Below are positions 1-13,900 of a stretch of 64,000 nucleotides of DNA, piece after piece (the first letter of the stretch is position 1; every line of letters begins with the position of its first letter). The translations under genes were made by a program, and so were the position numbers. The stretch is from Taenia hydatigena (lineage: Eukaryota > Platyhelminthes > Cestoda > Cyclophyllidea > Taeniidae), in assembly GCA_036345935.2 (NCBI GenBank), contig JADWOT020000008.1, positions 3,203,114 through 3,267,113 of the forward strand, read 5' to 3'. The notes under the pieces were generated by a model that saw nothing but the letters and a program-made list of their open reading frames with translations, was not told the origin of the DNA and did not search any database.

Positions 1-3000
1 ATGTCATCTTCCCTCCAATGGGTTATCCACGCGTCGTTCTCGATCGAAATCACGAAAATCTATGGTGTGTTCGGTCGTCTCTTGGCCTAATTTTTAGACT
101 GACTCACAGAGTGTTACTTCTATTGTGTTTGCTGGGAAATTCGAGTTAATCTCCGCAGGTTCCACCGACGGGTACGCTTTGCATTTCTTCTGGTCCATTT
201 TCTTCTAGAGCAATCAAGATTTGGGACATTCGAAAAGCTTCGCCGTCTATTAAAAAACAGCCTCAACCTATAACTTTCATGCCTTACAATGGGGTTTCTC
301 GAAAACAGTGTGGTGAGCTTGTATTTATTTGAAATCGCAAAGGAATTGTCATTCTTTCATCGTAAGGCATCTTTTTTGTTTGATTAGGCTACTCAGATTT
401 AGTTTTGGATTCAAACCGAAGGCGGCTGTATGCCAGTTGTCTTGATCATGCCGTATATGAATATGATCTTACCTCTGCCTCAACTAGACCAGGTTGGTCA
501 TCAAGTTTATTCCCCTTCCATAATTATTTGGTGTCACATGTTCGGAGTTTGGGGAGTTAATCACATTTAATTATCTTCACTCCCACCGTTATTCGTGTTA
601 TTCGGGTTGAAAGCTAAAAGTCACGAATAGGTCGCCTATGGCATGAGTTTTATTCGATCTTAGGCCAAGGTATTGGGCAATGATTGACTGGCGACAGCTA
701 GTTTTAGAAGCGGCAACAAATTTTCTTCGTAGCTTTGACGGTAAAGTTTGACATGCGCACTGCATATGTACAAATACTGTTGGCACCTAGCTGGTTTGGC
801 AGTCTTATTTTTTGAAATTTAATGAATTCCCAAGAACTAAGCAAACTTACTCCGTCAGGCCATCTGGTAAAAAGCTGTTTTTGTAAGCCATGCAAGGGCT
901 CATTCAATTTCCTGTCCTAATTTTGGGAAAGGATGCTAGAAGTTATCATTGGCTTTCCAGTTTTTCGGGTTCTTTTTGTGCTTGTCACCACTTTAACTCA
1001 TCTTGGTTCCATTCGCGAATCCATAAGTATACATAAAAAGGTGCCCGTAATATGTAGTCTTTTCATATATCTTAATTTTTGAAGGAGTCAGAAAATAAAT
1101 GCCGTAGAATTTTGCCAAATCCATTTCCATTGTTTGTCATTTTTGTGGCTAGTGTTATTATGATGAGAGTAATATTCTGAATTTACTGTTCTCATTGCTT
1201 ATTAAACGATTGCTCATTGGAGCTTATTGTTTTCCGAGAGTATTGCTTTCTTATGAAGAGTGTTCATGGGAACTTTCTGTCCTGCAGAATGTCTATTTAG
1301 AGTAAACTGGGTGACTTCGACTGTGCTTTTGAATGTGGAACTTCGAGGCCTCCCTGAAGTCATGCAACCCATGCCATTATGAGAGGCTTTGGGGATGTTG
1401 GGATAGCACGTTCATTCGGAGAGTGAAGGGTCCACGTATTCACTTATCTGTTAAAACTATCGAATCGTTGCGTAAAACTCTTCTTATAAAACGTGTCTTT
1501 GGTTTAGCTTCTTTTGGCCACTAGAATGAACTTCATTCTGAAAAACGCTTTTTATGGAGTTTTTCTCACACGTAGAATCTTAAAGACTGCTCCTTAATGC
1601 TAGGTTCGCTCTCATTACTCTTTGATTCACCTCTTGGCCCTTTGCCTGTTCTGTTTAATATTAACAAAGCAAATAACTCAAATGCAAAAGCAAACATGTC
1701 CTATTTTTACTCTAGCGTTGATTGCGCACTTTAATAAACTATTCCTGCTACTTCGATCAACCGCCCGCTCTCAATCAGTCCTTGTTTAGGATTTTGTAAA
1801 TCATAAATCGATCAATTCATGCTCATTCTCAGAATTTTTAACTTAATCTGCCTTCTCTCAGTTCTTCTCTACACTGGTCACCTCACGGGGTCCTTCTACA
1901 TTAAACTAAGCCTCAGTCCAGACAACGCCTACTTGGCCTGTGGCAGCGCGGACAGCAGGGCTTACATCTACCGGGTGGGTGCGCGCACCCAGCGACCCTT
2001 TGTGCTCTCCGGTCACACTGGCGAGGTCTCAGTGCCACGCTGGTCATTCCACGATCCCACTCGCATAGTCACACTGTCGGACACTGCTCAGCTTTTCGTC
2101 TGGCGAATGTTCCCTGCCAGGGAGTACACGATGCCTGACGCGGGAGAGTTGATGGGTGAGATATTATTTGTGGAAGTGAACCAACCTAATTACTATCTCG
2201 GAAGTGTTGAAATCATAATGCTCGCTTTTTTGGTTTGAAGTGTGCTGAGGCTGCATTTGATTGGCGCCAATTGTGTGAGATTTATAATTGGAAGCGTTAC
2301 TATTTAAAACTAAGTGATTCTATGTTTGGTAAGGTTTTATTGTATGTCGAACCTCTGGACTACTTTTGATAGTTTCGCTTCTTAAATCCGTGATTTCGAG
2401 TGTGCGAAATGCATGATCTTTACCTGCTTTAGGATGGGTCGCAACCTTCATAAATTCCTGCTTGCCATCTGCATTCCATCTTAGGACTCTTTCGAGTTCA
2501 TGAGAAATTTTATGGAAATTTGTTATACGGTCTGTAACTCCACACTTTGCTGTGATTGTCTTCATTTATTTTTTTCTATTGTTTCTTTTTTGATAGGTAT
2601 CCTACGATTTTGGACTTGGAAACATTTCTTTAAATTTAAATGCTTTGTGCTGGATTGATCCAGATACTCTAGTAGAGAATTTATAGACTTCTTTACTAGC
2701 ATTTTCGGTTAAAGCATTATTTTTAAAACTAGTGATTCTACGTGAAAGCTGTAGTTTGCCCCATTTGGTTTAAAATGGTTCGGGATCCCGTGCGGTTTGG
2801 TGCGTAAGATGGTGAAACTGTGACCTTATAACTACAAGTACTGCATTTAGGGGAGCGAATTTCTTCGTTTATTTACCTTTTTTTGAAAATTTTGGATTTT
2901 GGGAAATTTCTCCCCATCTAAATTAGGGTAGGTTGAAATGAGCTGGGTTTTAATTTTTTGTGGTTTACGCTTATTGGGAATGCTTATTGTTGCTTTTTAG

Positions 3001-6000
3001 CATTCATCTTCAAACGCTTAATTTTGACAAATCTAGCTGCTGATCTCGACGTTCTTGTCTGAATAGGTTGTGTGGGGAATGAAAGTTTAAGTTTCCTGAA
3101 TCGGATTAAAAGTAGATGCCTTTTCGATATTGTCGTTCGCCCCTTACCGACCGCATTTTTTGGATAGGGTTGATGATTTTCCCGATCTTTCTCGTCGTCC
3201 GACGATTTTCTATGTGCAATTGTTTCATTCCCTTCTATTCGACTTGGGGTTGCTTGGGAATCAAATTCTACAACGAGGTTTCGAAATATCATGCTGCTTC
3301 GACAGAACTGCTAGAAATAACTGGTACCTGATGCAACTTACAGGTAGGGTTTGCGGTGGTATTGGGGCTTGAGATGTTTTTTAGGGATGGGCCTTTTTTG
3401 ACTTACCAGGCGTGGTTGTTTTTACAGTGGCTTTTTTCACACCGAGTTGTTTTAATTTATTAGGATGAATACTTGGGCTTTCAGGGAGTTAGCAATTGCG
3501 TCACGGAGTTTTGCGTGCCGTTGAGGTGTTGGGCGGTGAATAGATCACTTGTGGCTAACTAAAGATGTTTGCTTACTTGACATTGAAAAATAAAAGGGCT
3601 TTCACAAGACGCTAACTCTAAGACAGGTTGTTCACCGCGTATTGTGAATTTATTGAATTAATTTCGTTCCTATTTTGCATTCTGGCTGTAATGGATGCTG
3701 TACGTTTGCGTTATCCATCACCTCGGTCTCAACTAGGGCCTTTTTCCCTCTAGACACGTGCCTGACTCCTTTTAAAGGTCAGAATTCTCTATCGCGTCAT
3801 TGTTCTCGTTTGAAACGTTGTCCAAATTATTACATCTTTTTCTAGCCAGCCAATCACTTTATCTGTTAGCCTCTTTCGAGCAGCTGTCTACACTACTACA
3901 CTGATTTGCTTTGTGGCGGCGAATTTGAAGTAAAAGCAAATTGGCCATGGAAGCAGCTTAACAATTGGAAATTTGGGAATCGGTAAGCGTAAACTGAAAC
4001 ACGCGTTTGAAACTTGGATGGCTTATGCTGGTAATATCCATGAGAGTTTGCGGATCGTCCAAATCCTGAAGAAGTTGGCTATGCCAGTTTATGGGTAACT
4101 TTATTGGCGATGAACGTAGGAGTTAAAAAAATCGGCACTGGGCTTTTGTGGTACCATCGTGGAAGCCTAATATTGAGAGGCTGAAAAGATCTCATCTGGC
4201 TACTGCTTATTTCAAGCTCTCGAATTCGTTTTTTTCTTTTTGGATCATCTTAGGCCTGACTGAGTGTCTGTCCCAACCTACGGTCACTGCTGAGCATCAG
4301 AGAAGCCTCCTGGTTCCCGATTCAGTACGTTCCACGAAAGTGATATTGGCAAAAAAGTCCCGGCCAATTTCATCAGAATCTGGTGGTGGTGCGCCTGGTT
4401 CACCCCCTCTGGCTAGACGTAGAAGGCAGTTGAATATTCGAGACTTCTTGACGGATTTGCCACAGGCCGATGGTGTGAATGGTAGTAATCCTATCAACAA
4501 TAACGGTGGTAGTAGCAACAGCACATGCTCGTCCATTCTTTCTTCGACTATAGCTAAGAGGTCAGTTGCTTCATTGTAGATCTTTATTTTATTTGGTCAT
4601 CTAACCGAGTGGATTGATGGTTCTTTTTATGCATCTCCATATGCCCTACTCCTGATTGTCACTTCTCCCCTTATGGTGTTGCATTAATGACCATGGTTTG
4701 ATTGTCACTTTCTTTACTCAAGAGTCAGTGCCTCAACGGCATCAACAGTTTCTGGAAGAGCGCCTTCCTAGACAGATCTGAGCGAAAGCAGTGAATGGCG
4801 CTATTTTTACACGCACAAATAAATATTTTGATGAATAGTCGGTTGAAGTTTTGATGCAGTATTGCATTTAACTGTTTCTTCTACCGTGGGCTACCAAAAC
4901 AGTTCGTACGTTTTCTGGCGGTACTCGCTGCTCCATCTTCCCATGCTTTCTAAGCGTTCTTGTAAAATACATTGTAAAGCATCCACATGCATTAGCCCAT
5001 CTACAAGATACAGTACTCTTTAATGTGATTTACTGTTTTCCTCGAGTAGCTTTCACAAGGTAAAGTGTAGGTCGAACCTATTTAATGTGGCTTGAAGCTG
5101 TTGGATTTGCGAACCAAGTTAAACTTGGCTCCAAAGCTTCATAAATTCGTGAAATTTTTTGCATGGTAATTTCAGGAAGGTGGGAAATGCGATTGCAGAG
5201 CATATTTCCTGGCGGTGATTTTAATAATGTGGCTCTGGTAACGAAAGATTGTTTTTACTTTGCTAATGTTGTTTCCACAGCAACACAGCAGACGCGGTAC
5301 CGCAGATGACGAGCACCTCCCTTGTCTCGGGCTTACGAATTGCTCATCCCTATCCATTTCCTCGGCCCATCAATGCTGCCGTAGCTGCTCCTTCATCAAA
5401 TCTGCCATCCTCATCGATGCCTTGTGAATGCAATAGGGGCGTCAGTCCCCCAATATGCAAGTTGAAATTTAAAAGTGGAATTTTATTTTGACTTTTACTC
5501 GCCACATAGGCTGCCTTAATTGCTGCCATCACTTCATTTGTCCCATTTCCCATTAATTGATTGATGGAGATGGCAATATTTTGTTTTCAATAGAAGGTCT
5601 GGTTGCCCACCAACTGAAATAGATCATGCGTCTTAGGCCAACCTTTCCGCCTGCGGGTTTACCGTAACCAAAACTCCTTTAAGGCGTAATTGTCCTCTCC
5701 ATCTTACTCCCGTTTGACTGGCGAGGAGGCTGCGCCACTTTCTCGGCACCATTACATTCTCATCTTTTATTGATGGATTTGTGTACATCGTTCCTGTTTG
5801 TTTGCCTTCAACAACGATTTAAATATTTCCTCAAATTAAAGCAGTGAAATGCAATGCATTTATAAGATCATTGAACGGACGTAGATAAGCTTCTCACGGC
5901 ACCTTTTCAGCAATCGCTTGAGTTTTGGAGAATTATCATCAGAGGAACATAGAGGATTTGGATTAGGATAAATATGGAGATACTGCTGTCTCTTCATCCC

Positions 6001-9000
6001 TCTGTCCGTTCCATCCTAGCCTAACTTACAAATTTCCCTACGGTGGGGCATGCTATATGAGACCTTGAGTTGTCTTTTGCGAGTAAGAACAAGACTTTTT
6101 CAAATTGATTGGGTGTTGTCTTCGAGTCGTGTTGCATTGAGTAGCTGGATTTCACTCGTGATTGCTTCTTAGCAGATGCACAATCACGTCCACAGCTCAG
6201 TCCGCCACACGTCCACGCATAGCGGTCTGTCTTCTGGTGGTGAAGTGTTCTGCTAGCAATGATTGGATCGTTTGGACATCAGCAATAATATGTTTTCTCG
6301 CCTAAGATTAGGATACAAGTCATTTCCTACCTCGAGCCAGTCGCAAGAGGTCTAAGAACGGGATAATTTTGGTGTGGAGGAAATGAGGTGGATTTATCAG
6401 TCCTTGAAGTTTATTGTCATATGTTAATGTACGTAGGTGATACATTAGCTTTTATTAGCTTCTGCGGCCTCCGCGTCCCAGTTGAAATAATCTTAAATCA
6501 GCCTTTTCACAACCGGTTGCGTTAAACAGTACCAGAAGTTGTAAGTGGTACGTTAACGCCTAAAAGTGTTGCATCTTTGCTTGAGCAGTCCATTACTGAA
6601 AGCAAACTTCTGGAACACCCTCGTAATTAGGGTGAACCTGTTCCATAAAGCCGATAAGAAGGTTCAACTGACATTTGATAATGTAAGGGTTCGAAGAGAA
6701 AAGTGGCAGATTGAGGATTCGGTCCATTTTTCTTCTCGCTGCTGACCAACCTATATCTGCCTTGTTGCGCAGGTAGGTACTAGTTTCTACGAAAAACCCA
6801 TTTGGGCAGCTTTTCTGGACGGTTATTTTAAACTGTCGTTCCGTTTTTATTCATCTTTCGGAAGTTTTAGGTGTCCAACTTAGTGAAATCGCCTGTCTGC
6901 CAGTTTTTCGGACATGAATTTGTTCAGTTAAGATACGGTTTTTGTTCAACTTGACCGAGTTACTAATTTTTACAGCCAAGTGGGATGAAGACATTGAGAA
7001 TAACCCCCCAAATAACTCAACCACCTCAACGGATTCTCCTTCACATCATCGGTATCTCCAACGGCACTGTAATCATCACCAATTGGATTTACCCAGACCC
7101 ACTGGGCAAGGGGGGAGGCCTTTGCCACTATCTGACATCACCAAAGCACTGGTGAGTATTGCCGCTTAATCTATACATTACCGATTTCCTATGCTATTGG
7201 TTGACCCTGACCTTAGAGCTCTGACTAACTTATTCTTAACTCCACTGGCAAATTAAGGAAGCCGGGTAAAATGGCTTTTTCCGCTTCGTTGGATGATATT
7301 TAAACTCCTCTTTTGAGTACGAAATGTTGGAACCCTTTGTCGACTGCCCGTGTTAGTTTTACGGGTCGTGAGTTGAGGTGAAATGCTATTGTATTGGCGA
7401 TATGGAGACTTTTTCTGTGTCATTGATAAGTTTACTTCGTCGTTTGCAATTTAGGTATCTGATAAAGCTGTGAATAGCCCTAGCTATCCTTATTTTCATT
7501 GTATCTCTGTTTCCCAACCATCAGTTTCATTTCCCATGTGATTGCCGAAAGCTAATATGGATGGCCTGCGTTTATCACTTGAAGTAGTATTAATTGAATT
7601 GAAAAGTTGTTGAGATAGAGGCCCTACCTCTCTCGCACCCTAAAGTTGGAACCTTCTTCCGACTGATTGACTAGCTCCGTTGTTTTCGAATACGTGTTTA
7701 TTTTGCGCACCAAATCCCCTTAACTCCTTGGCTGCAATTGATGAGGTTCTGAAAACAGAACAAATCACAATGAATGCGTCTGACATTCACCACATGCAAA
7801 GCATAATTCGGTGATGTTGTCTTAATGTATGGTGGCGTGTCGTTTAGGGGTGCCTATGGAATAAGGGCATCTGCTGTGCGGTCATTTGCAGCCATAACGC
7901 CGGAGCTCCTACTTTATTTTATCTCCCCTGTAAAACAAATTTCGCTCTCATACGATTTTTTCCATAAAAAGTGCCTATTTTATTAACTACTCTCGTCCCC
8001 AATCCTTCGATCGTTTTCAGGCTCATTTCTTTTTAATTGTATGCATTGGCTATGAGACTTTTTGAGGTCACTTTCAGGTCGATTTTCAAACCCAGCAATA
8101 CGGCTATTTCTAGGCCCGTTGGTTACGTTGGTGGCAGCGCTGCGGAGTTCATTGAGCCCGCGGGTATCCGCACAAGTACTTCTCTGTCAACCCAAAGGAG
8201 CAGTCGGTTTTACTGAGTTCATCGGATTGGATGCTTAAAAAACATCTAATTTAATCTACTAGGGACATTTAGAACTAAAGGGAACTTGTAATTTTGTATG
8301 TTTAAGGTGAACGTCCACCGTCGCAGTAGCATACCTAGTAGTATGTGGCTGGCAGCCGGGTCAATTCAGACACCACTAATCACTATCGCAGGTAACACGG
8401 TAGTAATTGTGCCCACGCAACGGCTTATGTCCTATCATTGAAGCTTTCTTTTGATATCCTCGGACGTCTACTCGTATCTATTAGAAGACTTCCGGCTGAC
8501 CACAGTGATGTGAAACTGAACCATCCGGCAACAAGCCACCTGAATGACTTAAGCGTTTTAAAGCCTACTTGACACCTTTTATTACCGAAAATGTCATTGG
8601 TCTCTTCCGGCTCATAGCCTTGTCAATCGTTCTCGCGACAACTCAGTTATCGCGCGTGACTTTTTATCTTGGGCACTTGATTTACGCATAACCTGTCCCG
8701 AAGTTGATTAGGATCTGAAGCCTTCTGAGTAGTGAGCGGTGAATGCGTACAAGTTCAAGCAATACACACTGACCACTAAGATACCTTTCTCCTTTTGACT
8801 AACGCTGAGGAATCCACGGGTGTGAGTATTTTCTGGAGACTATTTGAACGCTAAGTTGAATGTGTTTGTATGAGAGGAAACCGTGTGCAACTGTGGTTTA
8901 TTCTCTTTCACAGCCCCCTGTTTAAACTATTTCAAAATTTTTCATGCTATTGACTTAACTAAAGCCATTTTTTAACACTAGTCCCAATCTTCAAGGAAAC

Positions 9001-9778
9001 GACCCGCGAAAGTAGACGATGGAAATGGTGAGGAATTGGAAGACCATGAAGGCAACGATTTCCAATCTCCGACATGGAGCAAGTATTCCACCACTACTGA
9101 GGTCTCCCTCTCCGCGTCCTCCTCGGTTGCTATGGCAACTGGAAGTCCCGGAGGTACATCGAGACGCCGCCGTAGAACCATGGTTTCCACAACCTCCTCT
9201 GCCAACAGCTTTTCGCCCTCCGTAGGTTTTTCAAGTTTTTCTTTTGCCGAAATTTGGCACTCTTAACTGCCGAAAACATCTGCTTATTTAAGATTGGTGA
9301 AAGTACTTCACAATCTCGTTTAAAGAGGTCTATAGGTGGCAATTATTGAAAGACTTATCTATTTTTCATTTACTTGTTGGCCAGGTAAGAATTGGACCAA
9401 AAGTGCTGTAAGCAGTTGATTAATCACTGAATTCGGGCGAAAGGGCTATGGAAATGCTTTCCGAGTGGTTTGAGGTCCGGCCTCCTTGATTGGTGCATTG
9501 AGTGTGCAGCTGTCTGGGGAATGTTAAAAGTAGTTTTAACTCGAGTTATTTTTCAATCTGAATTTTGTGTGGAGCTGATTAGGGCTCCAAACATTTCGTT
9601 TGATTTTTTGATTCGCGTCGTGACGTCTACTTTCCAACGCAAACGGTTTCCTTGACTTTTTTTTTTTTTGCCATTTCAGACATCGAACCGCCCGAAACGC
9701 AGATCTACATCGAGATCGGCTGTAGCTGCCTCTGAACGCAACTCAATCAGGAATTACTTCAGGCCTTCAGAGGAATGA
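1..9778 (+). CDS. DTL: CDT2/DTL (denticleless), CRL4 substrate receptor, 5' partial
   Basis: Exons that join in phase: 2-64 (start outside the window), 110-171, 209-312, 388-492, 1862-2155, 4254-4560, 5281-5423, 6976-7151, 8982-9221 and 9680-9778 (stop TGA), about 530 visible codons. The WD40 part is recognisable: SAGSTDGAIKIWDIRK, then GYSDLVLDSNRRRLYASC, then YTGHLTGSFYIKLSLSPDN and VLSGHTGEVS. This follows the order and spacing of animal CDT2. By family knowledge CDT2 recruits PCNA-bound proteins (CDT1, p21, SET8) to CUL4-DDB1 for ubiquitination in the nucleus. The C-terminal half is low-complexity and Ser/Arg-rich. It holds a PIP-like QLNIRDFL in exon 6 and ends in NSIRNYFRPSEE, at the same place as the C-terminal PIP box of vertebrate CDT2. 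Two introns are only 45 and 37 nt. Identity is firm; the exon 7 donor (5423) was chosen for phase. Confidence 0.9.
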
Positions 9779-10930
9779 ATTGTCTCAGTCTGTGATCCGT
9801 TGCTGTCTTCCGTCAATGTGGTTTTTATCGTTAAACGTAACTGTATTTATTACATATTTTTGTACAATTGTTACTCTTAGAAAGTGCATTAGATTTAAGT
9901 AACCAAAAGCTTCGGCTTTTATTCGTAGAGGTCGGTTTTTGGCCTATCAGAACTCATATTGTGCTTGGATCTACCAACGGCTGTCCAGTAGGTAATTTCG
10001 AAGTGATTATTATGCAAGAGCATCTATGACAGGGATTTTGAAGCTTTACGTGATTCACACCAAACCTGGTAGCTTCTTGGGACAGGCATTGCTAAGGAGA
10101 ACAGTCGAAAGAAAGTCCTATCCTCATTTTCTCAGTGTATCCCCAGGCCCTACGGACCACAGCGCACACTTGTAATTTACGTTAAGGGCGCGAGTTAAAG
10201 GATGAGAATGCTACCTCACGGGCATTCGTATTTGTGTCCACAATCACTTGTTTTATTACCCCTGCAAGAGAGACTTATGCAATTGGTCCACTCTCAACGC
10301 CGTATGAAATTACGGGACGAGTTATTCCGGCGTTTTCGATACTGCTGAGGTAGCCACTCTACCAACGAACGACTCGCATGCAATTTGGGATGGATGCATC
10401 CGGCTTGCGCTGAGCTACCAGATCTTATTATTATTATTATTATTAATATCGCCCTAAAGGCCAGAACCACAAGCCAAGTGATATCACACAAAAAGCTGCG
10501 AGCGCGTAGTTTCTTCTGCCAACCTTGAATCGATCAGCCTTGAACGACCTACAGCCACAAGGCAATTGAGGCGCACCCTCAACTAACATTTTTAGGAAAA
10601 ATCTTAAATCTCGCTTCCCGCTAGTCATCAATCATTCCTTAAACCGATTCACCTGCCATGCGTCATATCCTACCATATCGGGGGAACAAGATCTTCATCA
10701 GTACATTTTCGAACCACTACGAACTCCCGCTATTTCGAACCGAAAACAGATCCAACTACAAGACTTTTGTTGATGTACCTTGCCGATTCTCGTCAAAATC
10801 TCTATTTGTAGTTCTGAAGAAGCTATACCACCTACCGCAAGAAACAAATGTGGGCGCTCCACACAGAACTGCCTTTACTTAACATGAACGACTAAGCGAA
10901 CACAGGAGCGCAGTGAGCCACATGCTCTGC
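9779..10930. other. intergenic, tail-to-tail between CDT2 and AIMP1
   Basis: Convergent 3' ends of two genes. It contains a short TTA microsatellite (10425-10446). Short open frames on both strands show no recognisable protein, and I saw no AATAAA close to the CDT2 stop. Confidence 0.5.
10425..10446. repeat. (TTA)n microsatellite
   Basis: About seven uninterrupted TTA units are visible directly. Confidence 0.9.
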
Positions 10931-13900
10931 CTAGGAGATCTGCGCGTCAACCACAGTGGGAGCCTTGATGACTGCATTGGGATTGTTCCTCAGCTTCCAG
11001 GATACACCCTTGTAGGTGGCTATTTGTGCACCGTCCACACGCATATCGGGCTTCACTTGCTCCCACACCTTCTTTTTGGGATGTAGTTGAGCATCCGGTT
11101 CGCCTAAAAGAAAGGCGTGGAAGGTGTGAAATGAATTGAGTATCGTTGTCGTTCATTATCCTTGACCAAAAATCACGGTCCGAAATCCATCAACAGTTAC
11201 GGAATGCTCGACGGTGACGCTCATTACCATTTTCCATTCCGACGTTTCCGAGAGGCAGATGTCCCACGCGGTTACAGAAAGTCCACAGTGTAAAATTACA
11301 GGGAATATCTGCAATCTCAGGAAACGCTCCTGTTAAAATTCACCAGAAGCTTTCTTCTTCGTATCTAGTTTCCAAACATTCTAACGTCTCGTAACTCGAA
11401 CTCTCGTCCAGTTTTCCTGATTGGAAAATATTATATGCAAATGAACCCCATTTGCCAATACTCACCGACACTAGCGCTGATCCAAAAACTATACGTATGG
11501 GAGAAGGGATGGACCACCCCACGTCTCCATCAGGCAGCTGTGGATGTTTACATGCGTGCCGTGCTCGCTAATTACTCCATGTAAGTCGTGTGAAAGGTCT
11601 TATTATTTTTGGTTGGAAACCCAACAGGATTCAGTCCTACACGCATGAGTAACTGCTGATGACAAAACCTGTGTACCTTTAATCCTCTGCAAAAACAAAA
11701 TCACTGAAAAATCCAAACTCCAAGTAATTAAACAGTAGAAAAAAGAAGGGAAATCGACAACGATGACGAAGCAAATAACTGGAGGTTATCCTAGAACAAC
11801 GTAGGCATACAGGAATTGCACGAGGCCTAGAATAAAGCCAAGCTGAAGCAACTGCACATCACTTCGCTCGATGGCAATCTCCAGGGTATTCGATTTCTAA
11901 GTACCAAAAGGACCAAGAACTTCCACATAATTAATCGTTTACCATCCCGTCTACTCAACTAGCTCTTAAGATCTTCAATGAACTCATTATGAATTATATC
12001 CACTAGAAAAAGGGCAGTCTGATTATTCCTTCAAAGTCTCGCAATGCTTCAAGAGTTCATTGAAATCTACAACATTATTCGAAGACGAATGTTAATACAA
12101 CATCAAGGTTGGAAAGTCGTCAGAAATTTGGCAAAATTCGGGTAGTTTACAGTAAAGTTTCCCATTCCGATAGAGATGCAACAAAATAAAAAATTGAAAT
12201 GCCTCCCAAGACCTGGGCTCCTTAATAGAATGTGGATATTAACTCACCAGGATAGCCCTCTACGTAGACCCTGTCACCCAGCGTGGGTTCTGACGGACTC
12301 TCAATAACCAGAGGTTCCACTCTACCATTGGCGTCAGTGGCGCACATCAGCATACCTTGCGACTCGATACCGCGCATCTTGACAGGTTTGAGGTTGCACA
12401 TAAAGATCCCCACCAATCCCTGCATCCTCTCAATGGGCACGTGGGACACGAGGCCGCTGACCACGGTGCGGAGGTCACCTTCACCTAGATTCACCTTATA
12501 GGAGAAAAGAAAAGAACCCACTACATAAGTCGGAGCTAGAAAAAAAACAGTAACCAAGGAAGGCATGGAATGTTTGGTGGATTTGTCAGACAACAGTATG
12601 AGACGATAATAGTCGCACACATTTTACAGAATTTTCAAGGGATAAAGCTCCCTGAAGGATACAAATCGTAAAATAACAAAGCTATTTTTTAAAACCATAT
12701 CTGTGCCGCCAAATAATTGGGCGGTTATGCAAGTTTCAAATTGGATTGTCAATTGTCATAAAGTTGGATAGAAGCCTTAAGAGAATATCCTCTCGAATGA
12801 TCTATTTAGAAAAGCTGCAATGCCTAATTACCAAAAATATATACCGCGTAACATAAGATGATTAAAAAAAACCCATTCTATCCAGCTCTTAAATTTCCTG
12901 GTGCTTTAGAATATGAGTCAATCTATCAAGAATCAAGTTGCCATTACTTTCAAGGCTTGCAAACCGCAAAGATCAGTTCCAGTTGCTATCTTTTCGAGAT
13001 GTATTAGATCTTCTTCTTGAATAACAAGATATGAAGCTGGTATTTCCAAATCCTAATGCTAAAAACTTAAACTATCAATACAATCTGAAAGGTTTCCGAG
13101 AGAAAAGTAGGTTAAACTAACTCTTCACGCAGAGCGGATTAAGGTGTTCAAAAAGCGTCTTCTTGAAGGACCGAAGTTGTAAAGGAGATAAGCACTTGCA
13201 TTCGGTATGGGATGCTATCTGTCGAAAATTCCAGCATTTGAGTTTTGATTCACAGCTTTTGAGACGGCTAGAACATATCTATCTGAAGAAATAAACCACA
13301 ATAATTCCCCTTCGATAATGTGGAATCCCTTGAAGTTAGGGCATATGAAACATCCAGCCAATTGCCCTAAAATTTTAACCCGGTTGGTGAAAACTGGGAC
13401 GATCGAAAAAAATTTCGCATTGAAGAATTAAGCTGCCACAGAATCACGTTTTGTTGATTTGGAACGCAGGCCGATGTTTTTCAGAAGTATCTGACGAGAA
13501 ATTCGACCCAAATTTGCGTTAAAGGAGATCAAAGAAATTTCCAATAAGGCTTGAAAACTGCCACTACCAAGATCTTGACAGGAGACTACTACTAAGTGTC
13601 CAGCCAGCACAACCGTTAGATCAAATGGGTTAAATAAAATTCATTTCGTAAGTTGAACTACCTCGAATGAAGCATAGAATAGTTCAGTTTTTTAACGAGG
13701 ACCGAATCTGCAGGGGGGAAAAAACCTGCATTCTTGGTGTGGAAATGCTTTGGAAAATCAGAGAAGAGAAGGATCAAATATGAACCACGAAGTTAGTTCA
13801 ATTTCGAAACAATCCTTCAAAATCGCACAATGCGGAGAAACACTTGATTGGGGAAGCAAGCTCATGGGCGAATAAAACCATCTCAGATAGCTGAAAATCA

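Noticed and set aside
8078..8210. Possible CDT2 exon after an AG at about 8077 (peptide VGGSAAEFIEPAG).
   Set aside because: Its frame does not fit the phase left by the exon ending at 7151, which joins cleanly to 8982.
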